Shown: piece after piece, positions 14,969-23,586 of the stretch
Layout: each line of letters begins with the position of its first letter
How positions within the stretch are numbered: the first letter of the stretch is position 1
Virus record (IMG/VR): IMGVR_UViG_3300038463_000304
Location: 1 to 35,676 of that record
DNA: 35,676 nt
From: a virus
Strand: one strand, 5' to 3'
Notes under the pieces: generated by a model
Told to the model about the DNA's origin: nothing
Seen by the model: the letters and a program-made list of their open reading frames with translations, nothing else
Database searches by the model: none
Made by a program: the position numbers and the translations under genes

Positions 14969-15989
14969 TACCTTGTAATTTCCTCAAAGCTCGTTGGAAT
15001 TCCTCTACATTAGTACCACGCCCAAATTTACCAGCGAGTTTTTGTTTGAATCCTTCCATAGTATTATATGAAGCGTGTTCAGGAGCGATCGAAGTACTGA
15101 CTCCAGGCACTTCATCTAAAATAGAATGAGATTTTGCCATATTCTGGCTGACTTTGTCCAAATTAGGTGAATTATTGGCAACTTTCTTTGCGTTATTAGG
15201 TTTATATCCATAATTTTGCGCCATTTTATATGCCATTTCGGCTACATTTCCACCTTTATTGTATGTTTCCCAGGCCAAAGGTTGCAGTTGATTTAGTGCG
15301 AATTGCTGCGCTTGATCATCTGCATAACCCATGTATTTAGCTTTGTTAGCTTCAATATTAAGTAAATAACTATATGCATCATTAAAATCAGGATTTGATT
15401 GCGAAAATTGCGAAGCTTGTGCATTAACCGTACTCTCGAATCGTTGTCGTTGTTCGGTTTCATTGGTATGTACTGACTGCTTGTTGAGCTTTTCTTCAAG
15501 GGCATGTATTTTTCTCATATATAATTTGTGAGCATCAGAATCAACAGGATCAATATCTGTCTCTTGCTCAGTTTTTTCATTGCTATTTTGCAAAGATGCT
15601 AAAGCTTGATTGTAAAGATTCAATTCGGTCTCAGTTTTAATACGTTTCTCACGTTCCTGACGTAATTCTTCTTCTATAGCTTTTCTAGCTTCTATTTCTT
15701 TGTTTAATCTTTTTCTAGGAATTGTTTTCTCATCGAGCTGGGTGCTATCGTCTTCATCCTGGGTGCTTTGCTGGGTGCTATTTTCAGTTTCATCAAGATG
15801 TGGCTCTTCTACCACTTCTTTGTGAATAGGTTCTTCAATAACTTCTTTATTTACTTGATCCAATTGTTTATAGAATTCTTCTTGACGTTCTTTGGATCTA
15901 TCACGTCTATTTTTCATCGGAATCTGCTCAGTGGTTGATTCCAGATTAATTTGAGGAGGGTTAGGGTTATTTAATTGCATGTCATTCAT
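14961..15989 (-). CDS. Capsid scaffolding protein, 342 aa
   Basis: This is a highly charged protein with a disordered acidic N-terminus (THE run near residues 48-90 is rich in Glu, Asp and Gln) and long coiled-coil segments (residues about 93-140 and 155-185; KEIEARKAIEEELRQEREKR). The C-terminal end is basic (REFQRALRKLQ-like pattern near residues 328-340). It lies directly after the portal gene, where P22-like phages encode the internal scaffold that guides procapsid assembly. Sequence conservation of scaffolds is low, so the call rests on composition and position. Confidence 0.65.
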   Translation of the reverse strand: MNDMQLNNPNPPQINLESTTEQIPMKNRRDRSKERQEEFYKQLDQVNKEVIEEPIHKEVVEEPHLDETENSTQQSTQDEDDSTQLDEKTIPRKRLNKEIEARKAIEEELRQEREKRIKTETELNLYNQALASLQNSNEKTEQETDIDPVDSDAHKLYMRKIHALEEKLNKQSVHTNETEQRQRFESTVNAQASQFSQSNPDFNDAYSYLLNIEANKAKYMGYADDQAQQFALNQLQPLAWETYNKGGNVAEMAYKMAQNYGYKPNNAKKVANNSPNLDKVSQNMAKSHSILDEVPGVSTSIAPEHASYNTMEGFKQKLAGKFGRGTNVEEFQRALRKLQGNG

Positions 15990-18040
15990 GAAGCAGACCT
16001 TCTATTTTCTTTGTAATTACGGATTTCGTTAATACCTTTTAAGGCAGTGACTTGATCCTTTTCACCTTGAGATTCTTTCTTAAACATTTCAACTTGTACA
16101 GATTGATCAGCATATTTGAGCTCATGTTGCTTAAGCATAGCTTCTATCTGTGTTTTTAAAGCCTCAGCATCTTGTTTTTTGGCTGAAGCTTCTTTGTACA
16201 TACTTTCTGCTTCAATCAATCTTTGTTGCACAGGATCTGGCTGTTGTGGCTCGGGAGGTTGCATTAATTGTTTAATCGTTTCAAGCTCATCACCTTTGAA
16301 CGGGGCATATTCCATAACTATAGGAGTGATGTCAACGGGATTTGGTTTGTTCAACATAATAGATGATAACTGCAGTAATTTCTCGAACGTTGCTTGCCTT
16401 TCATCTGGCGTCATTGGTACATCGTCAATGACTATATCATATTCTATCTGTTCGTTATCACGGATATATTGGACGAATTGTTCATTAGAAGCATTAGTAA
16501 TATGGCCAATAAGTTTAGATTCGCAATTATCAAGTAGGATTCTAAATGCGTCATAAAATAATTGCCCTGATTGTTTAGTGAATAGTCTGATTGAATCGAA
16601 ATAAGGAGCTAGAACCATAAGTCCCTGCCGAACCAACTGCGCGTTCAATTGAGCAGTCATCAGCTTACTATCAGCTTGACCCATAAAGTCTCCAGTAACA
16701 CCAACAACTTGCATAATCATCTGATCTGCATATTGAATCATGTCTAACAGTCCTTGGGGGATAGGAGGTGTAGGCTTCGGCATAATCTTACCAGCTGCCA
16801 GAGCTCCTGGGCTAACTACAGTGAGCATATTAGCTTTGAGCAATGTGTCTCTAAAACCTTCCATGTTAGGTACTGCATCAACTTCTAGGATGAACCCACC
16901 TTTAGGAATATTACGCAAGAAACCTTCATAATCAGAAACAGTTTGATTAAGCAAACGTTGAGCTTCTTTCATGGAGCGCATAATTCCATAATAGCACTGA
17001 CGTATTTCATCATATTTGCCAGTCATAACTTGGATACTAAATCCATTTTGAGAGAAATTTTCGCTTTTAGAAATAACTCTATTGCCGACTAAGTCCGCTC
17101 TGAAGTATCTGTATTTCTTTGATTTGGTTGATTTGACTTTCTCAAACCCCAAGCTTTTAAATAAGTCTTTGACTGTAGAAAATTCGTCCAGAGGAACAGC
17201 GAAAATCTTATCTGTGTAGACATTGAATTTATACTTCTCTTGAAGAACTTCAGCTGCCATGACAATAGCTTGAGTATCTGGGTCATCTGGATCTCCTTCG
17301 TAACCTTGTAAAGGGTTTTCAACGCGATAGAAATATTCTAATTCTCTCCATTGATAATGGTAGATAACACCGAGAGATTTCACTATCATTATAGTGTCAA
17401 AGAAGTCTAGGAACCTCGCATCAACGGCAGAACCAAAGTCAGCAGAAGCATTATCTCTTTCATCTGCAGTCATCCCCTTTAGATACTGATGTAGTTTGTT
17501 TCTATCGATGATTTTGGCACGACATATCCAATCAGCACCCGCAAAGTTCTTGTCGCGTGTAGTTACATCCCATAGCATGAAATATGGGAATACTCGTTCT
17601 TGCTTGTCTTTGCCATTAGGATTTTCGGTATATTCTATTTTGTGCTCTAGGAAACCCATGCCACAAATAAGCATATCAGATACGGCAAGACTCTTCATCA
17701 TTCCATAGTCGCCAGTTTGCTCTAGCCATTTTATGCCATCATTAACTAAGTCAGAAACTCCCTGCTCCATTTGTTCGGGCACTCTAGGGATAAATTTAGC
17801 TGTACTACGATTTTGAATCTCGAAGCCAGTAATAGCATCCACTACAGGTTGCACACGATTCATGGTGCGAATAGGTTGATTATTGGCTATCTGTCTGCTA
17901 GATTCTTCTTCAAGCCATTGGCTACCTTCGTATAATCCATAATTATCGCGAATTTCATTAGATCTCCACCACGCTGTAACTAATAGATTTTCTTGTATGC
18001 CATCGTGAGCACGCTTTAGGATTTCTTCATCACTAAGCAT
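15986..18040 (-). CDS. Portal protein (P22 gp1-like), 684 aa
   Basis: The N-terminal part has the hallmark pattern of P22-type portals: helical start, NYGLYEGSQWLEEE, then TMNRVQPVVDAITGFEIQNR. It continues with FPYFMLWDVTTRDKNFAGAD and a long crown/stem region with MKEAQRLLNQTVSDYEGFLR. The length is close to P22 portal (about 725 residues). Twelve copies should form the DNA channel of the head vertex and bind the terminase. The C-terminal 80 residues form a Gln/Lys-rich helix consistent with a barrel. It precedes the scaffold with a 4-base overlap. Confidence 0.88.
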   Translation of the reverse strand: MLSDEEILKRAHDGIQENLLVTAWWRSNEIRDNYGLYEGSQWLEEESSRQIANNQPIRTMNRVQPVVDAITGFEIQNRSTAKFIPRVPEQMEQGVSDLVNDGIKWLEQTGDYGMMKSLAVSDMLICGMGFLEHKIEYTENPNGKDKQERVFPYFMLWDVTTRDKNFAGADWICRAKIIDRNKLHQYLKGMTADERDNASADFGSAVDARFLDFFDTIMIVKSLGVIYHYQWRELEYFYRVENPLQGYEGDPDDPDTQAIVMAAEVLQEKYKFNVYTDKIFAVPLDEFSTVKDLFKSLGFEKVKSTKSKKYRYFRADLVGNRVISKSENFSQNGFSIQVMTGKYDEIRQCYYGIMRSMKEAQRLLNQTVSDYEGFLRNIPKGGFILEVDAVPNMEGFRDTLLKANMLTVVSPGALAAGKIMPKPTPPIPQGLLDMIQYADQMIMQVVGVTGDFMGQADSKLMTAQLNAQLVRQGLMVLAPYFDSIRLFTKQSGQLFYDAFRILLDNCESKLIGHITNASNEQFVQYIRDNEQIEYDIVIDDVPMTPDERQATFEKLLQLSSIMLNKPNPVDITPIVMEYAPFKGDELETIKQLMQPPEPQQPDPVQQRLIEAESMYKEASAKKQDAEALKTQIEAMLKQHELKYADQSVQVEMFKKESQGEKDQVTALKGINEIRNYKENRRSAS

Positions 18041-18080
18041 TAGATGCTACCTATCCATATTAAAATTAAAGAATATAATT

Positions 18081-18108
18081 ATTGTACCTGAGATTAATAA
18101 ATTTGCAA
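18081..18108 (-). promoter_or_regulatory. Candidate promoter upstream of the portal gene
   Basis: In the 83-base gap between the terminase and portal genes, the minus strand has TTGCAA followed after 16 bases by TACAAT. The gap is AT-rich and the spacing is acceptable, so an additional late start upstream of portal is plausible. Confidence 0.45.
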
Positions 18109-18123
18109 CAGTTCCGTATCATT

Positions 18124-19623
18124 CTATCTTCTTGGCGATGCTGAGTCAGGGAAACCTGCGGCAAACTTATAATAATCAAATGTACCTTCCCCGGGCCAAA
18201 TCAAAGTGTGATCAAGTATCCGGGAAAGGGCGTCAATGCAGTCATCATGACGGCCTACAGGGAAGGATAAATACTCTTCATTAATAAATTCATCAATCAG
18301 GTCGATTACCACTCCGCTATAATCTGTTTTGTATAAAGTCTCAGGTAAGTAAATCCGATTGTCTGCAAAATAAGGGATCAGTCTTCTTATACGATCTTCT
18401 TTAGACATTTTACCGCCAACCTCAGTAATAGTAAAACGATAATTATTATAATTCATCGCTTCATTCATTGCGTCGATATCGACCTGCAAGCCATACTTCT
18501 CATACAAGACTGCCTTTGGTTTGTATTTAGCATGCAATTTGAATAGTGTTTCTTGTCGCTCTCTTAGATTCAGTTTATCCCGAATTAGATCTAAGAGATA
18601 AATGTTTTCATCGGCTCCTAAACCTATAACGCAAATGGCAGTATAGTCCGATGTTTCCTTCTTACTGTTGGCTGGATCGACAGTAATATAAGTATTGAAG
18701 CTGTTGGCTTGTAATTTACCTTTATAGTGCTTAAGCCACTCTAATCGGAATTCCCCACCACCTTCTGGACTTGGTTCCTGCATAAATTGGGCACTAAAAT
18801 TATAACTACCTGCTATACGTTTTTCTCTCTCTATGGCATCTTTATCCATAAAGGTGGGGGACAAAACATCACCTTCCTTGGCCTCGTGATAGAAGCTTCC
18901 TATTTTGAATACAGTATCATGTTTGAACTCTACTGGAATTTTCAGCATCTCCCATCCGCCTTGTTCCATCAAATAACCAGTGGGATCGTTATTGTGTAAC
19001 CTTTGCATGATAAGTGCCATAACACCATTATGCTTATCATTAAGTCTATTATGAGCAGTTTGGCCGATAAAATTATTTGCTTCCTCACGAACCACCCTTG
19101 AGTTAGATTCTTTCGCGCTAATAAGATCGTCCATAAGGATAAAGTTACCACCTTCGCCAGTAATAGTACCACCAACACCGACAGCATATCTGCATCCTCC
19201 TTCAGTTGTTTTAAACTTATTCTTTGTATTCTGATCAGCAGCAAGAATTGTCCGAGGGAACAAGGCTCTATACCAATCAGATTCTATCACGTTGCGACAA
19301 TTGACGCTATGAGTCATGGCTAGTTCTTTAGAATAGCTAGCGCATAATATTTGTTCACCAGGATTGTGCCCCAAAAGCCAAGCTGGCCAAGCAACAGAAA
19401 CAGTAATAGACTTAAGAAAACGAGGAGGTATGTTGATGATGAGACGTTTGATTTCTCCCCCTTGGCACGCCATAAGATACTCAGCGATGCAGTCAATGTG
19501 CCAATTATGCTTATATATAGAATGCGGAGATATAATGCTAAAAACACGTCTAATGAACTCAGAAAAGTCATTTCTATACTTGGCATTTATTCCCAGTATT
19601 TCTTCAGTCGTTAGCTGTCTCAT
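18124..19623 (-). CDS. terL: Terminase large subunit, 499 aa
   Basis: The ATPase domain has a deviant Walker A (IINIPPRFLKS, residues about 62-72) and a Walker B (NFILMDDLIS, residues 160-169). The C-terminal RNase-H-like nuclease domain has Asp316 in ITVDPANS, Glu375 in LYEKYG and Asp460/461 in GRHDDCIDAL. It pumps DNA into the procapsid through the portal and cuts the concatemer. The start codon overlaps the small-subunit gene by 20 bases. The cutting mode (headful or cos) cannot be read directly, but the circularly joined contig fits headful packaging. Confidence 0.93.
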   Translation of the reverse strand: MRQLTTEEILGINAKYRNDFSEFIRRVFSIISPHSIYKHNWHIDCIAEYLMACQGGEIKRLIINIPPRFLKSITVSVAWPAWLLGHNPGEQILCASYSKELAMTHSVNCRNVIESDWYRALFPRTILAADQNTKNKFKTTEGGCRYAVGVGGTITGEGGNFILMDDLISAKESNSRVVREEANNFIGQTAHNRLNDKHNGVMALIMQRLHNNDPTGYLMEQGGWEMLKIPVEFKHDTVFKIGSFYHEAKEGDVLSPTFMDKDAIEREKRIAGSYNFSAQFMQEPSPEGGGEFRLEWLKHYKGKLQANSFNTYITVDPANSKKETSDYTAICVIGLGADENIYLLDLIRDKLNLRERQETLFKLHAKYKPKAVLYEKYGLQVDIDAMNEAMNYNNYRFTITEVGGKMSKEDRIRRLIPYFADNRIYLPETLYKTDYSGVVIDLIDEFINEEYLSFPVGRHDDCIDALSRILDHTLIWPGEGTFDYYKFAAGFPDSASPRR

Positions 19624-20053
19624 GGTTCGCTAAGGATTGTTTATATTTTTCCACACCTTGAGCTTCTAGTCTTTCGACGAGATCCACATCTATTTGGTTA
19701 GTGCGATAATCGACTTCAGCCATAGTAGTGTTAACATTTTCTACTCTCTCAATGTAACCACGTTCCTTGCCTTTTGTTTTGAGAAAAAACAGTAATGCTG
19801 TATCACGATCGCGAACTTTAGTTGCCCTGTAGAACAGTTCCTGTTCTGCTCTATCTAGAACGAGCTCTTTAATCAAATCACATTCTTTCTTGAATTCATT
19901 ATCATGGAGAGTCCAATAACGGATAGTAGCCACGGGAACTCCGATGGCATTGGCTGCACTATGTATATATCCGCCATTTAATTTGAATTCTGCAATGTAT
20001 AATTTTTTTAGTCCTGTAGACTCTTCTTGTGTATACGGGCGTGCCACGATCAA
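19604..20053 (-). CDS. terS: Terminase small subunit (putative), 149 aa
   Basis: A helix-turn-helix-like segment (YIHSAANAIGVPVATIRYWT, residues about 29-48) is followed by helices with ECDLIKELVLDRAEQELFYR and a Thr/Asn-rich C-terminus. This matches phage small terminase proteins: N-terminal DNA-binding domain plus oligomerisation helices. It overlaps the large-subunit start by 20 bases. The protein should recognise the packaging site and regulate the motor. Confidence 0.75.
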   Translation of the reverse strand: MIVARPYTQEESTGLKKLYIAEFKLNGGYIHSAANAIGVPVATIRYWTLHDNEFKKECDLIKELVLDRAEQELFYRATKVRDRDTALLFFLKTKGKERGYIERVENVNTTMAEVDYRTNQIDVDLVERLEAQGVEKYKQSLANHETAND

Positions 20054-20307
20054 TTCTCCCTCAATTTCTGGTTAGCTTCTCTAGCCCATTTCTGTAAAGT
20101 TCGTGGGCTAATATTATAAATTCTTGACAAATCAACTATAGAATATTTTTCCGTTAAAATCAAATCGACCAAATATTCCTTGGATGAATCAACTATGGTT
20201 TTCCAGTCATTGTTGCGTGTTCTTATGCCTTTAATGGCTTGTAAATTTCCAACCCTTGGAAAAAAATAAACAAACTTAGTTGAATAATTTGTGGCGGCAA
20301 AAGTCAT
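20050..20307 (-). CDS. Small helix-turn-helix DNA-binding protein, 85 aa
   Basis: A helix-turn-helix occupies about residues 54-78 (YSIVDLSRIYNISPRTLQKW followed by AREANQK). ATG at 20307 starts just after the methyltransferase stop (TAG at 20310-20312); an in-frame GTG at 20316 is an alternative that adds three residues. Neither has a good ribosome site. It overlaps the small terminase gene by 4 bases. It may be a second terminase-type DNA-binding subunit or a late regulator. Confidence 0.6.
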   Translation of the reverse strand: MTFAATNYSTKFVYFFPRVGNLQAIKGIRTRNNDWKTIVDSSKEYLVDLILTEKYSIVDLSRIYNISPRTLQKWAREANQKLREN

Positions 20308-20309
20308 TT

Positions 20310-21509
20310 CTAACACTTGCTCGCTTTTTTGCCGGTGTGTTTTTCCCAGCGATCAATTATCATTTGACAATATTCAGGTAGAATCTCCATCATCAGGCAA
20401 TTACGTCCTGTCTTTTCTGATGCGATCAGAGTTGTTCCAGACCCTCCGAAAGGATCGTAGATATAATCTCCTTTAGAACTATTATTTATAATTGGCTTCA
20501 ACATACATTCAATAGGCTTCTGGGTTGAATGTCCAAATGTTTCTTCTTTATCGGAATTACCAAAAGAATTATTATTTTTAATTTGCCATGTCGTGGATTG
20601 ATCTCTAGCTCCCTGCCAGTTATGTTTCTGTCCTTTCTTGACTACATAATGACATGGCTCGTGTTGCCAATGATAATCTCCTCTTGACATAGCAAAATGT
20701 TGTTTGACCCAAATAATCTGGTTAATTAGTTCAAAGCCGCAATTTTCTAAATTATTTTGGACGATATTACTATATTTGCCGGCATGCCAAACATATGCGA
20801 CACTGCCAGGAAAAAGAGAATAAGCTTCAGTCCATTCGACTTTATCATCATTAGCAACTTTACCAGTTGCTCGTTCTGCGGATCCTAAATCATGTCCATC
20901 TCTCCATTCGGGTTCATACTGCACGCCGTAAGGAGGATCAGTCACCATAAGATTAGGAATATTACCACTAAGAAGTTTAATTACATCAGACGCTGAAGTA
21001 GAGTCTCCGCACAATAACCTATGATCACCAAGCTCGAACATATCGCCAAGTATAATAGAAGAAGAAGAATTGGATGGGATGGCTTCATTATCTTGCTCGG
21101 TTACTTCTGGTTCAACTTCAGGAAATAAATTTGGATCCATTCCCCAGTCAATAAGATCTTTTATTTCAAAACAGTTAGCCAGAATATCCATATCGAATTC
21201 ACCAAAGATATCAAGGTTGTCTCTAATATTCAAGCGCTTTAATTCTCGTTCTTGTAAGAAGCGATTAGCTTTCAATACTGCTATATTTTGATCTACGGTA
21301 TAACCAGCAGCTAACAAAGCTTTCTTTCTAGCATGACCACCAATTATGGTATTATCAGCATTGACCAATATTCTATTATGATAACCGTCCTCAAGAATAT
21401 GAGCAACAAGTTTCTCGAAGGCTGTTTTGCTGATCTTGCGTGGGTTATGCTCATATTCTTTTAATTCCTTTATGGGAATTACTATTTGTTCCCATGTAAT
21501 ATTAGTCAT
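20310..21509 (-). CDS. DNA adenine/cytosine-N4 methyltransferase with ParB-like N-domain, 399 aa
   Basis: Residues 1-115 have the ParB/sulfiredoxin-like pattern (LKEYEHNPRKIS, then IIGGHARKKALLAAGY). The catalytic part has DPPYGV (residues 191-196, motif IV) and later DPFGGSGTTLIA (residues 351-362, motif I), the motif order of beta-class amino-methyltransferases. The substrate is DNA adenine N6 or cytosine N4, with S-adenosylmethionine as donor. No partner nuclease is visible, so it is likely an orphan enzyme that protects phage DNA or marks it before packaging. It sits directly upstream of the terminase genes. Confidence 0.9.
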   Translation of the reverse strand: MTNITWEQIVIPIKELKEYEHNPRKISKTAFEKLVAHILEDGYHNRILVNADNTIIGGHARKKALLAAGYTVDQNIAVLKANRFLQERELKRLNIRDNLDIFGEFDMDILANCFEIKDLIDWGMDPNLFPEVEPEVTEQDNEAIPSNSSSSIILGDMFELGDHRLLCGDSTSASDVIKLLSGNIPNLMVTDPPYGVQYEPEWRDGHDLGSAERATGKVANDDKVEWTEAYSLFPGSVAYVWHAGKYSNIVQNNLENCGFELINQIIWVKQHFAMSRGDYHWQHEPCHYVVKKGQKHNWQGARDQSTTWQIKNNNSFGNSDKEETFGHSTQKPIECMLKPIINNSSKGDYIYDPFGGSGTTLIASEKTGRNCLMMEILPEYCQMIIDRWEKHTGKKASKC

Positions 21510-21698
21510 CTAAAACTTTTCCTTCCCAATATTTTTCAATCCGTTGATCATTCCTTTAATCCATTTTTTAAATAATTCATGTTTTTGCTGTTCCAATTCC
21601 AATTGCTCTATCCGTTTTTCCAGTTGGGCCAATGCTCTAAAGGCGGAGGTTATGTAAGCCATACTATAAGTTTGTTCTTCATTGATTTGTTCTGGCAT
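21510..21698 (-). CDS. Hypothetical coiled-coil protein, 62 aa
   Basis: The middle (FRALAQLEKRIEQLELEQQK, residues about 20-39) is a strong coiled-coil candidate, followed by a basic C-terminus. AGGA lies about 8 bases before ATG. The stop abuts the methyltransferase start. No family is recognised; it is probably a small early or middle protein. Confidence 0.55.
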   Translation of the reverse strand: MPEQINEEQTYSMAYITSAFRALAQLEKRIEQLELEQQKHELFKKWIKGMINGLKNIGKEKF

Positions 21699-21736
21699 TT
21701 TAAATATCCTTTATTTTATAATCCAATGGTTTGAGT

Positions 21737-21907
21737 TTACCGATCATTTTGAAGATGTTCTTCTATATTTTCCTTTTCCCACTCAGCTATGGAGTCGAAA
21801 ATATTCATCAAAAATATATCATCGTCATCTTTCATAAGAACATCCACATGCACTCTCCCCACATCATAAATGGCTTTAACTATTGCTTTGCATTGCTTAT
21901 CAGTCAT
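21737..21907 (-). CDS. Hypothetical small acidic protein, 56 aa
   Basis: ATG at 21907 is chosen over the longer open frame (to 21946) because GAGG lies about 9 bases upstream and the start overlaps the preceding stop by 8 bases (ATGACTGA). The protein begins MTDKQCKAIVKAIYDVG and then has an acidic segment (DDDDIF). The first nine residues resemble the 44-residue protein at 28719-28853 (MTDEQCKAL). The function is unknown. Confidence 0.55.
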   Translation of the reverse strand: MTDKQCKAIVKAIYDVGRVHVDVLMKDDDDIFLMNIFDSIAEWEKENIEEHLQNDR

Positions 21908-22193
21908 TTTTGTTACCTCTCTTGAACGGTTTACTAACTTGTACAATGAACCGCAACTTATTCAGAAGCGCTTGCTTTTCATCACTATTTATACGACTAA
22001 CAGGCACACTAACCACATACTGATACAAGTCCTCAAGTTCTCTCAAGACACGTACGCGGTACAACATATCAACTTTTATCTTATCAAGCACCGCCTTCGG
22101 TTGATTAATAATATCAACAAGAATCAAATCTTCTTCGTACCCGTACATAAACTTAAATATGTTATCAATATGCTTATCATCAATCTTTGTCAT
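21900..22193 (-). CDS. Hypothetical protein, 97 aa
   Basis: This is a helical, charged protein with no recognised domain (YEEDLILVDIINQPKAVLDK; C-terminal basic KPFKRGNKND). GGAG about 8 bases upstream supports ATG at 22193. It is part of a compact chain of small leftward genes between the divergent promoter region at 22.8 kb and the methyltransferase. Confidence 0.55.
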   Translation of the reverse strand: MTKIDDKHIDNIFKFMYGYEEDLILVDIINQPKAVLDKIKVDMLYRVRVLRELEDLYQYVVSVPVSRINSDEKQALLNKLRFIVQVSKPFKRGNKND

Positions 22194-22206
22194 TTATTTC
22201 TCCGCT

Positions 22207-22470
22207 TTAAATAATCTTCACTAACTCTATCCACATCTGATTCTCAGGATTTAAGTAACATCTTTGTTCAGCACGTTTCACCATTTCGCATTCAACATTT
22301 GTTAGAGCTATGACTCGCCAATCTTCGAATTCAATTGGGGTGAGTAAAAAATTGAGATCATTACTTCTCAAATGTTCTCTCACAATAATTTCGTAATTAT
22401 CTTGATCATATTTGATCACATCCCATCCCATTCGTATCAGCCAATTAGTCAGATATTCTCTATCAGTCAT
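22207..22470 (-). CDS. Hypothetical protein, 87 aa
   Basis: It begins MTDREYLTNWLIRMGWDVI and has mixed alpha/beta character without recognisable motifs. Its ATG overlaps the stop of the preceding 56-residue gene by 8 bases (ATGACTGA), which indicates coupled translation. The role is unknown. Confidence 0.55.
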   Translation of the reverse strand: MTDREYLTNWLIRMGWDVIKYDQDNYEIIVREHLRSNDLNFLLTPIEFEDWRVIALTNVECEMVKRAEQRCYLNPENQMWIELVKII

Positions 22471-22633
22471 CTTTAGTCTTTAATTTCTTTTTATCCCTAA
22501 GAGCCACTAAATCATTATATAATTCCATCAAGGCATCAACAGCTTTTCCATCGATCTTAGCTGGAGTTTCCAAAGGATTATTTTTTGTATAAACTATTTT
22601 ATACTCGTACAACTGTTTTAAAGCTCTAATCAC
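22463..22633 (-). CDS. Hypothetical small protein, 56 aa, GTG start
   Basis: This frame starts with GTG at 22633, inside the last codons of the upstream gene, and ends TGA at 22463. It reads (V)IRALKQLYEYKIVYTKNN, continues with KIDGKAVDALMELYNDLV and ends in a basic KKKLKTKDD tail. It fills exactly the gap between its neighbours and overlaps both, which is why I regard it as real. The ribosome site is weak (AAGAAG). Confidence 0.5.
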   Translation of the reverse strand: MIRALKQLYEYKIVYTKNNPLETPAKIDGKAVDALMELYNDLVALRDKKKLKTKDD

Positions 22634-22817
22634 AATCTTCTTTTTGCTCCCAAATTGTTAACACTTCTTTAATGAGCTCAATGCTATAAAGCTTTAGAGC
22701 ATTTTTATCTTCTGTCAAGACTTGAAAGTATAGGTCATTAAGCTTTTCACTTTTTATAAGAACTTCTTCTAGAATACTTTCTGACATAATTGATTCATAA
22801 TTTAAATATTTTGCCAC
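22626..22817 (-). CDS. Hypothetical small protein, 63 aa
   Basis: This is a helical protein (SEKLNDLYFQVLTEDKNALK) at the head of the leftward small-gene chain. The start is uncertain: GTG at 22817 gives 63 residues and ATG at 22787 gives 53; neither has a Shine-Dalgarno site. The longer form overlaps the -35 element of the divergent rightward promoter. Confidence 0.45.
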   Translation of the reverse strand: MAKYLNYESIMSESILEEVLIKSEKLNDLYFQVLTEDKNALKLYSIELIKEVLTIWEQKEDCD

Positions 22818-22840
22818 ATTCGTTAATAATATGATATAAT
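22811..22840 (+). promoter_or_regulatory. Candidate promoter for the nuclease gene
   Basis: TTGCCA (22811-22816) is followed after 18 bases by a consensus TATAAT (22835-22840), 36 bases before the nuclease ATG. The match is one of the best in the window. It lies in the divergent gap of 59 bases between leftward and rightward genes. Confidence 0.6.
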
Positions 22841-22876
22841 TAAAATATTTAATCCATTTTAACTAAAAGCTGAAAA

Positions 22877-23296
22877 ATGAATCAAGTTCCTAAAGAAGAT
22901 GATAGGTGTGAAAGTTTTGTTCGTCAAATAAAACAGTTGAATTGTTACCGGATGTTCCAAAATGACTTTGAGTTGGTACATAATAGCAACGAATCTCCTC
23001 AAGCGTGGGGGTTAAATTCTTTCCAGTCACGAAATTGGAATATAAAGCAGGCAAGAATGGGTAAGCTCTCGGGATTAGCTGATTATACGGTTTATTACAA
23101 CAAGGCTAGTGAGGATTTTGCGCGGGTGGCATGTATTGAATTCAAAAGAAGCATAGCAGAGATCAAGCAATTTGAAGGTGGTAAGTTTCCCAATCAATTA
23201 GCTTTTCGGGAAAGATGTTTAAAATTGAAGATTCCGTATTTGCTTACCTGTTCTGAAGATGAAGCGGTAGAATTTATGAAGAATTTACTGAAATGA
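22877..23296 (+). CDS. VRR-NUC-type nuclease (PD-(D/E)xK), 139 aa
   Basis: The protein shows the VRR-NUC layout: an N-terminal Glu (residue 12) in a helix, HNSNES (residues 35-40), GLADYT with Asp69, IEFKRS with Glu88 and Lys90, Gln107 in NQLAF, and the C-terminal LKIPYLLTCSEDEAVEFM. These residues form a PD-(D/E)xK metal-dependent nuclease site. Such stand-alone enzymes may resolve junctions or act in recombination-dependent replication. It is transcribed opposite to its neighbours on both sides from its own promoter. Confidence 0.8.
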   Translation: MNQVPKEDDRCESFVRQIKQLNCYRMFQNDFELVHNSNESPQAWGLNSFQSRNWNIKQARMGKLSGLADYTVYYNKASEDFARVACIEFKRSIAEIKQFEGGKFPNQLAFRERCLKLKIPYLLTCSEDEAVEFMKNLLK

Positions 23297-23394
23297 TTTT
23301 AAAGCTCAAAGAGCTGTGGATAACTCTTGAAATGAAATAGTTATGCCAAAAATAATTCTTCGTACTTAAAATCGCTTTAAAGTTCAATTAAGCG
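23297..23394. other. Convergent intergenic region with a DnaA box and small hairpins
   Basis: It contains a short hairpin AGCTC-AAA-GAGCT (about 23303-23315) that on the minus strand is followed by TTTAAAAT, a weak terminator candidate for the replication block. A third consensus DnaA box (TGTGGATAA, 23315-23323) overlaps its edge. No gene is visible. Confidence 0.4.
23315..23323 (-). promoter_or_regulatory. Consensus DnaA box
   Basis: TGTGGATAA is the reverse complement of the strong DnaA box TTATCCACA. It lies about 570 bases from the iterons inside the initiator gene, close to where an origin would be expected. Confidence 0.5.
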
Positions 23395-23586
23395 CTATTC
23401 CTCATCCAAAGTAAAGCATGGGTAAATCATTTCGTATAGTTTCTCCCGATATTTCTGCTCTCCTCTGAATTCGCACAACCATCCTCTACGGTAAGAAGCT
23501 CCTGAGTCTACAACTGCTACGGTAATAGCGTCGGCAATCATTGCTCGAAATAGCACTTTCTCACGAACTGAGGGTTTTTTTTCCAT
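23395..23586 (-). CDS. Hypothetical small protein downstream of the initiator, 63 aa
   Basis: It begins MEKKPSVREKVLFRAMIADA and overlaps the initiator gene by 26 bases. The position is where lambda-like phages encode the helicase loader, but the protein is far too short for lambda P or DnaC and has no Walker motif. No family is recognised. Confidence 0.5.
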   Translation of the reverse strand: MEKKPSVREKVLFRAMIADAITVAVVDSGASYRRGWLCEFRGEQKYREKLYEMIYPCFTLDEE

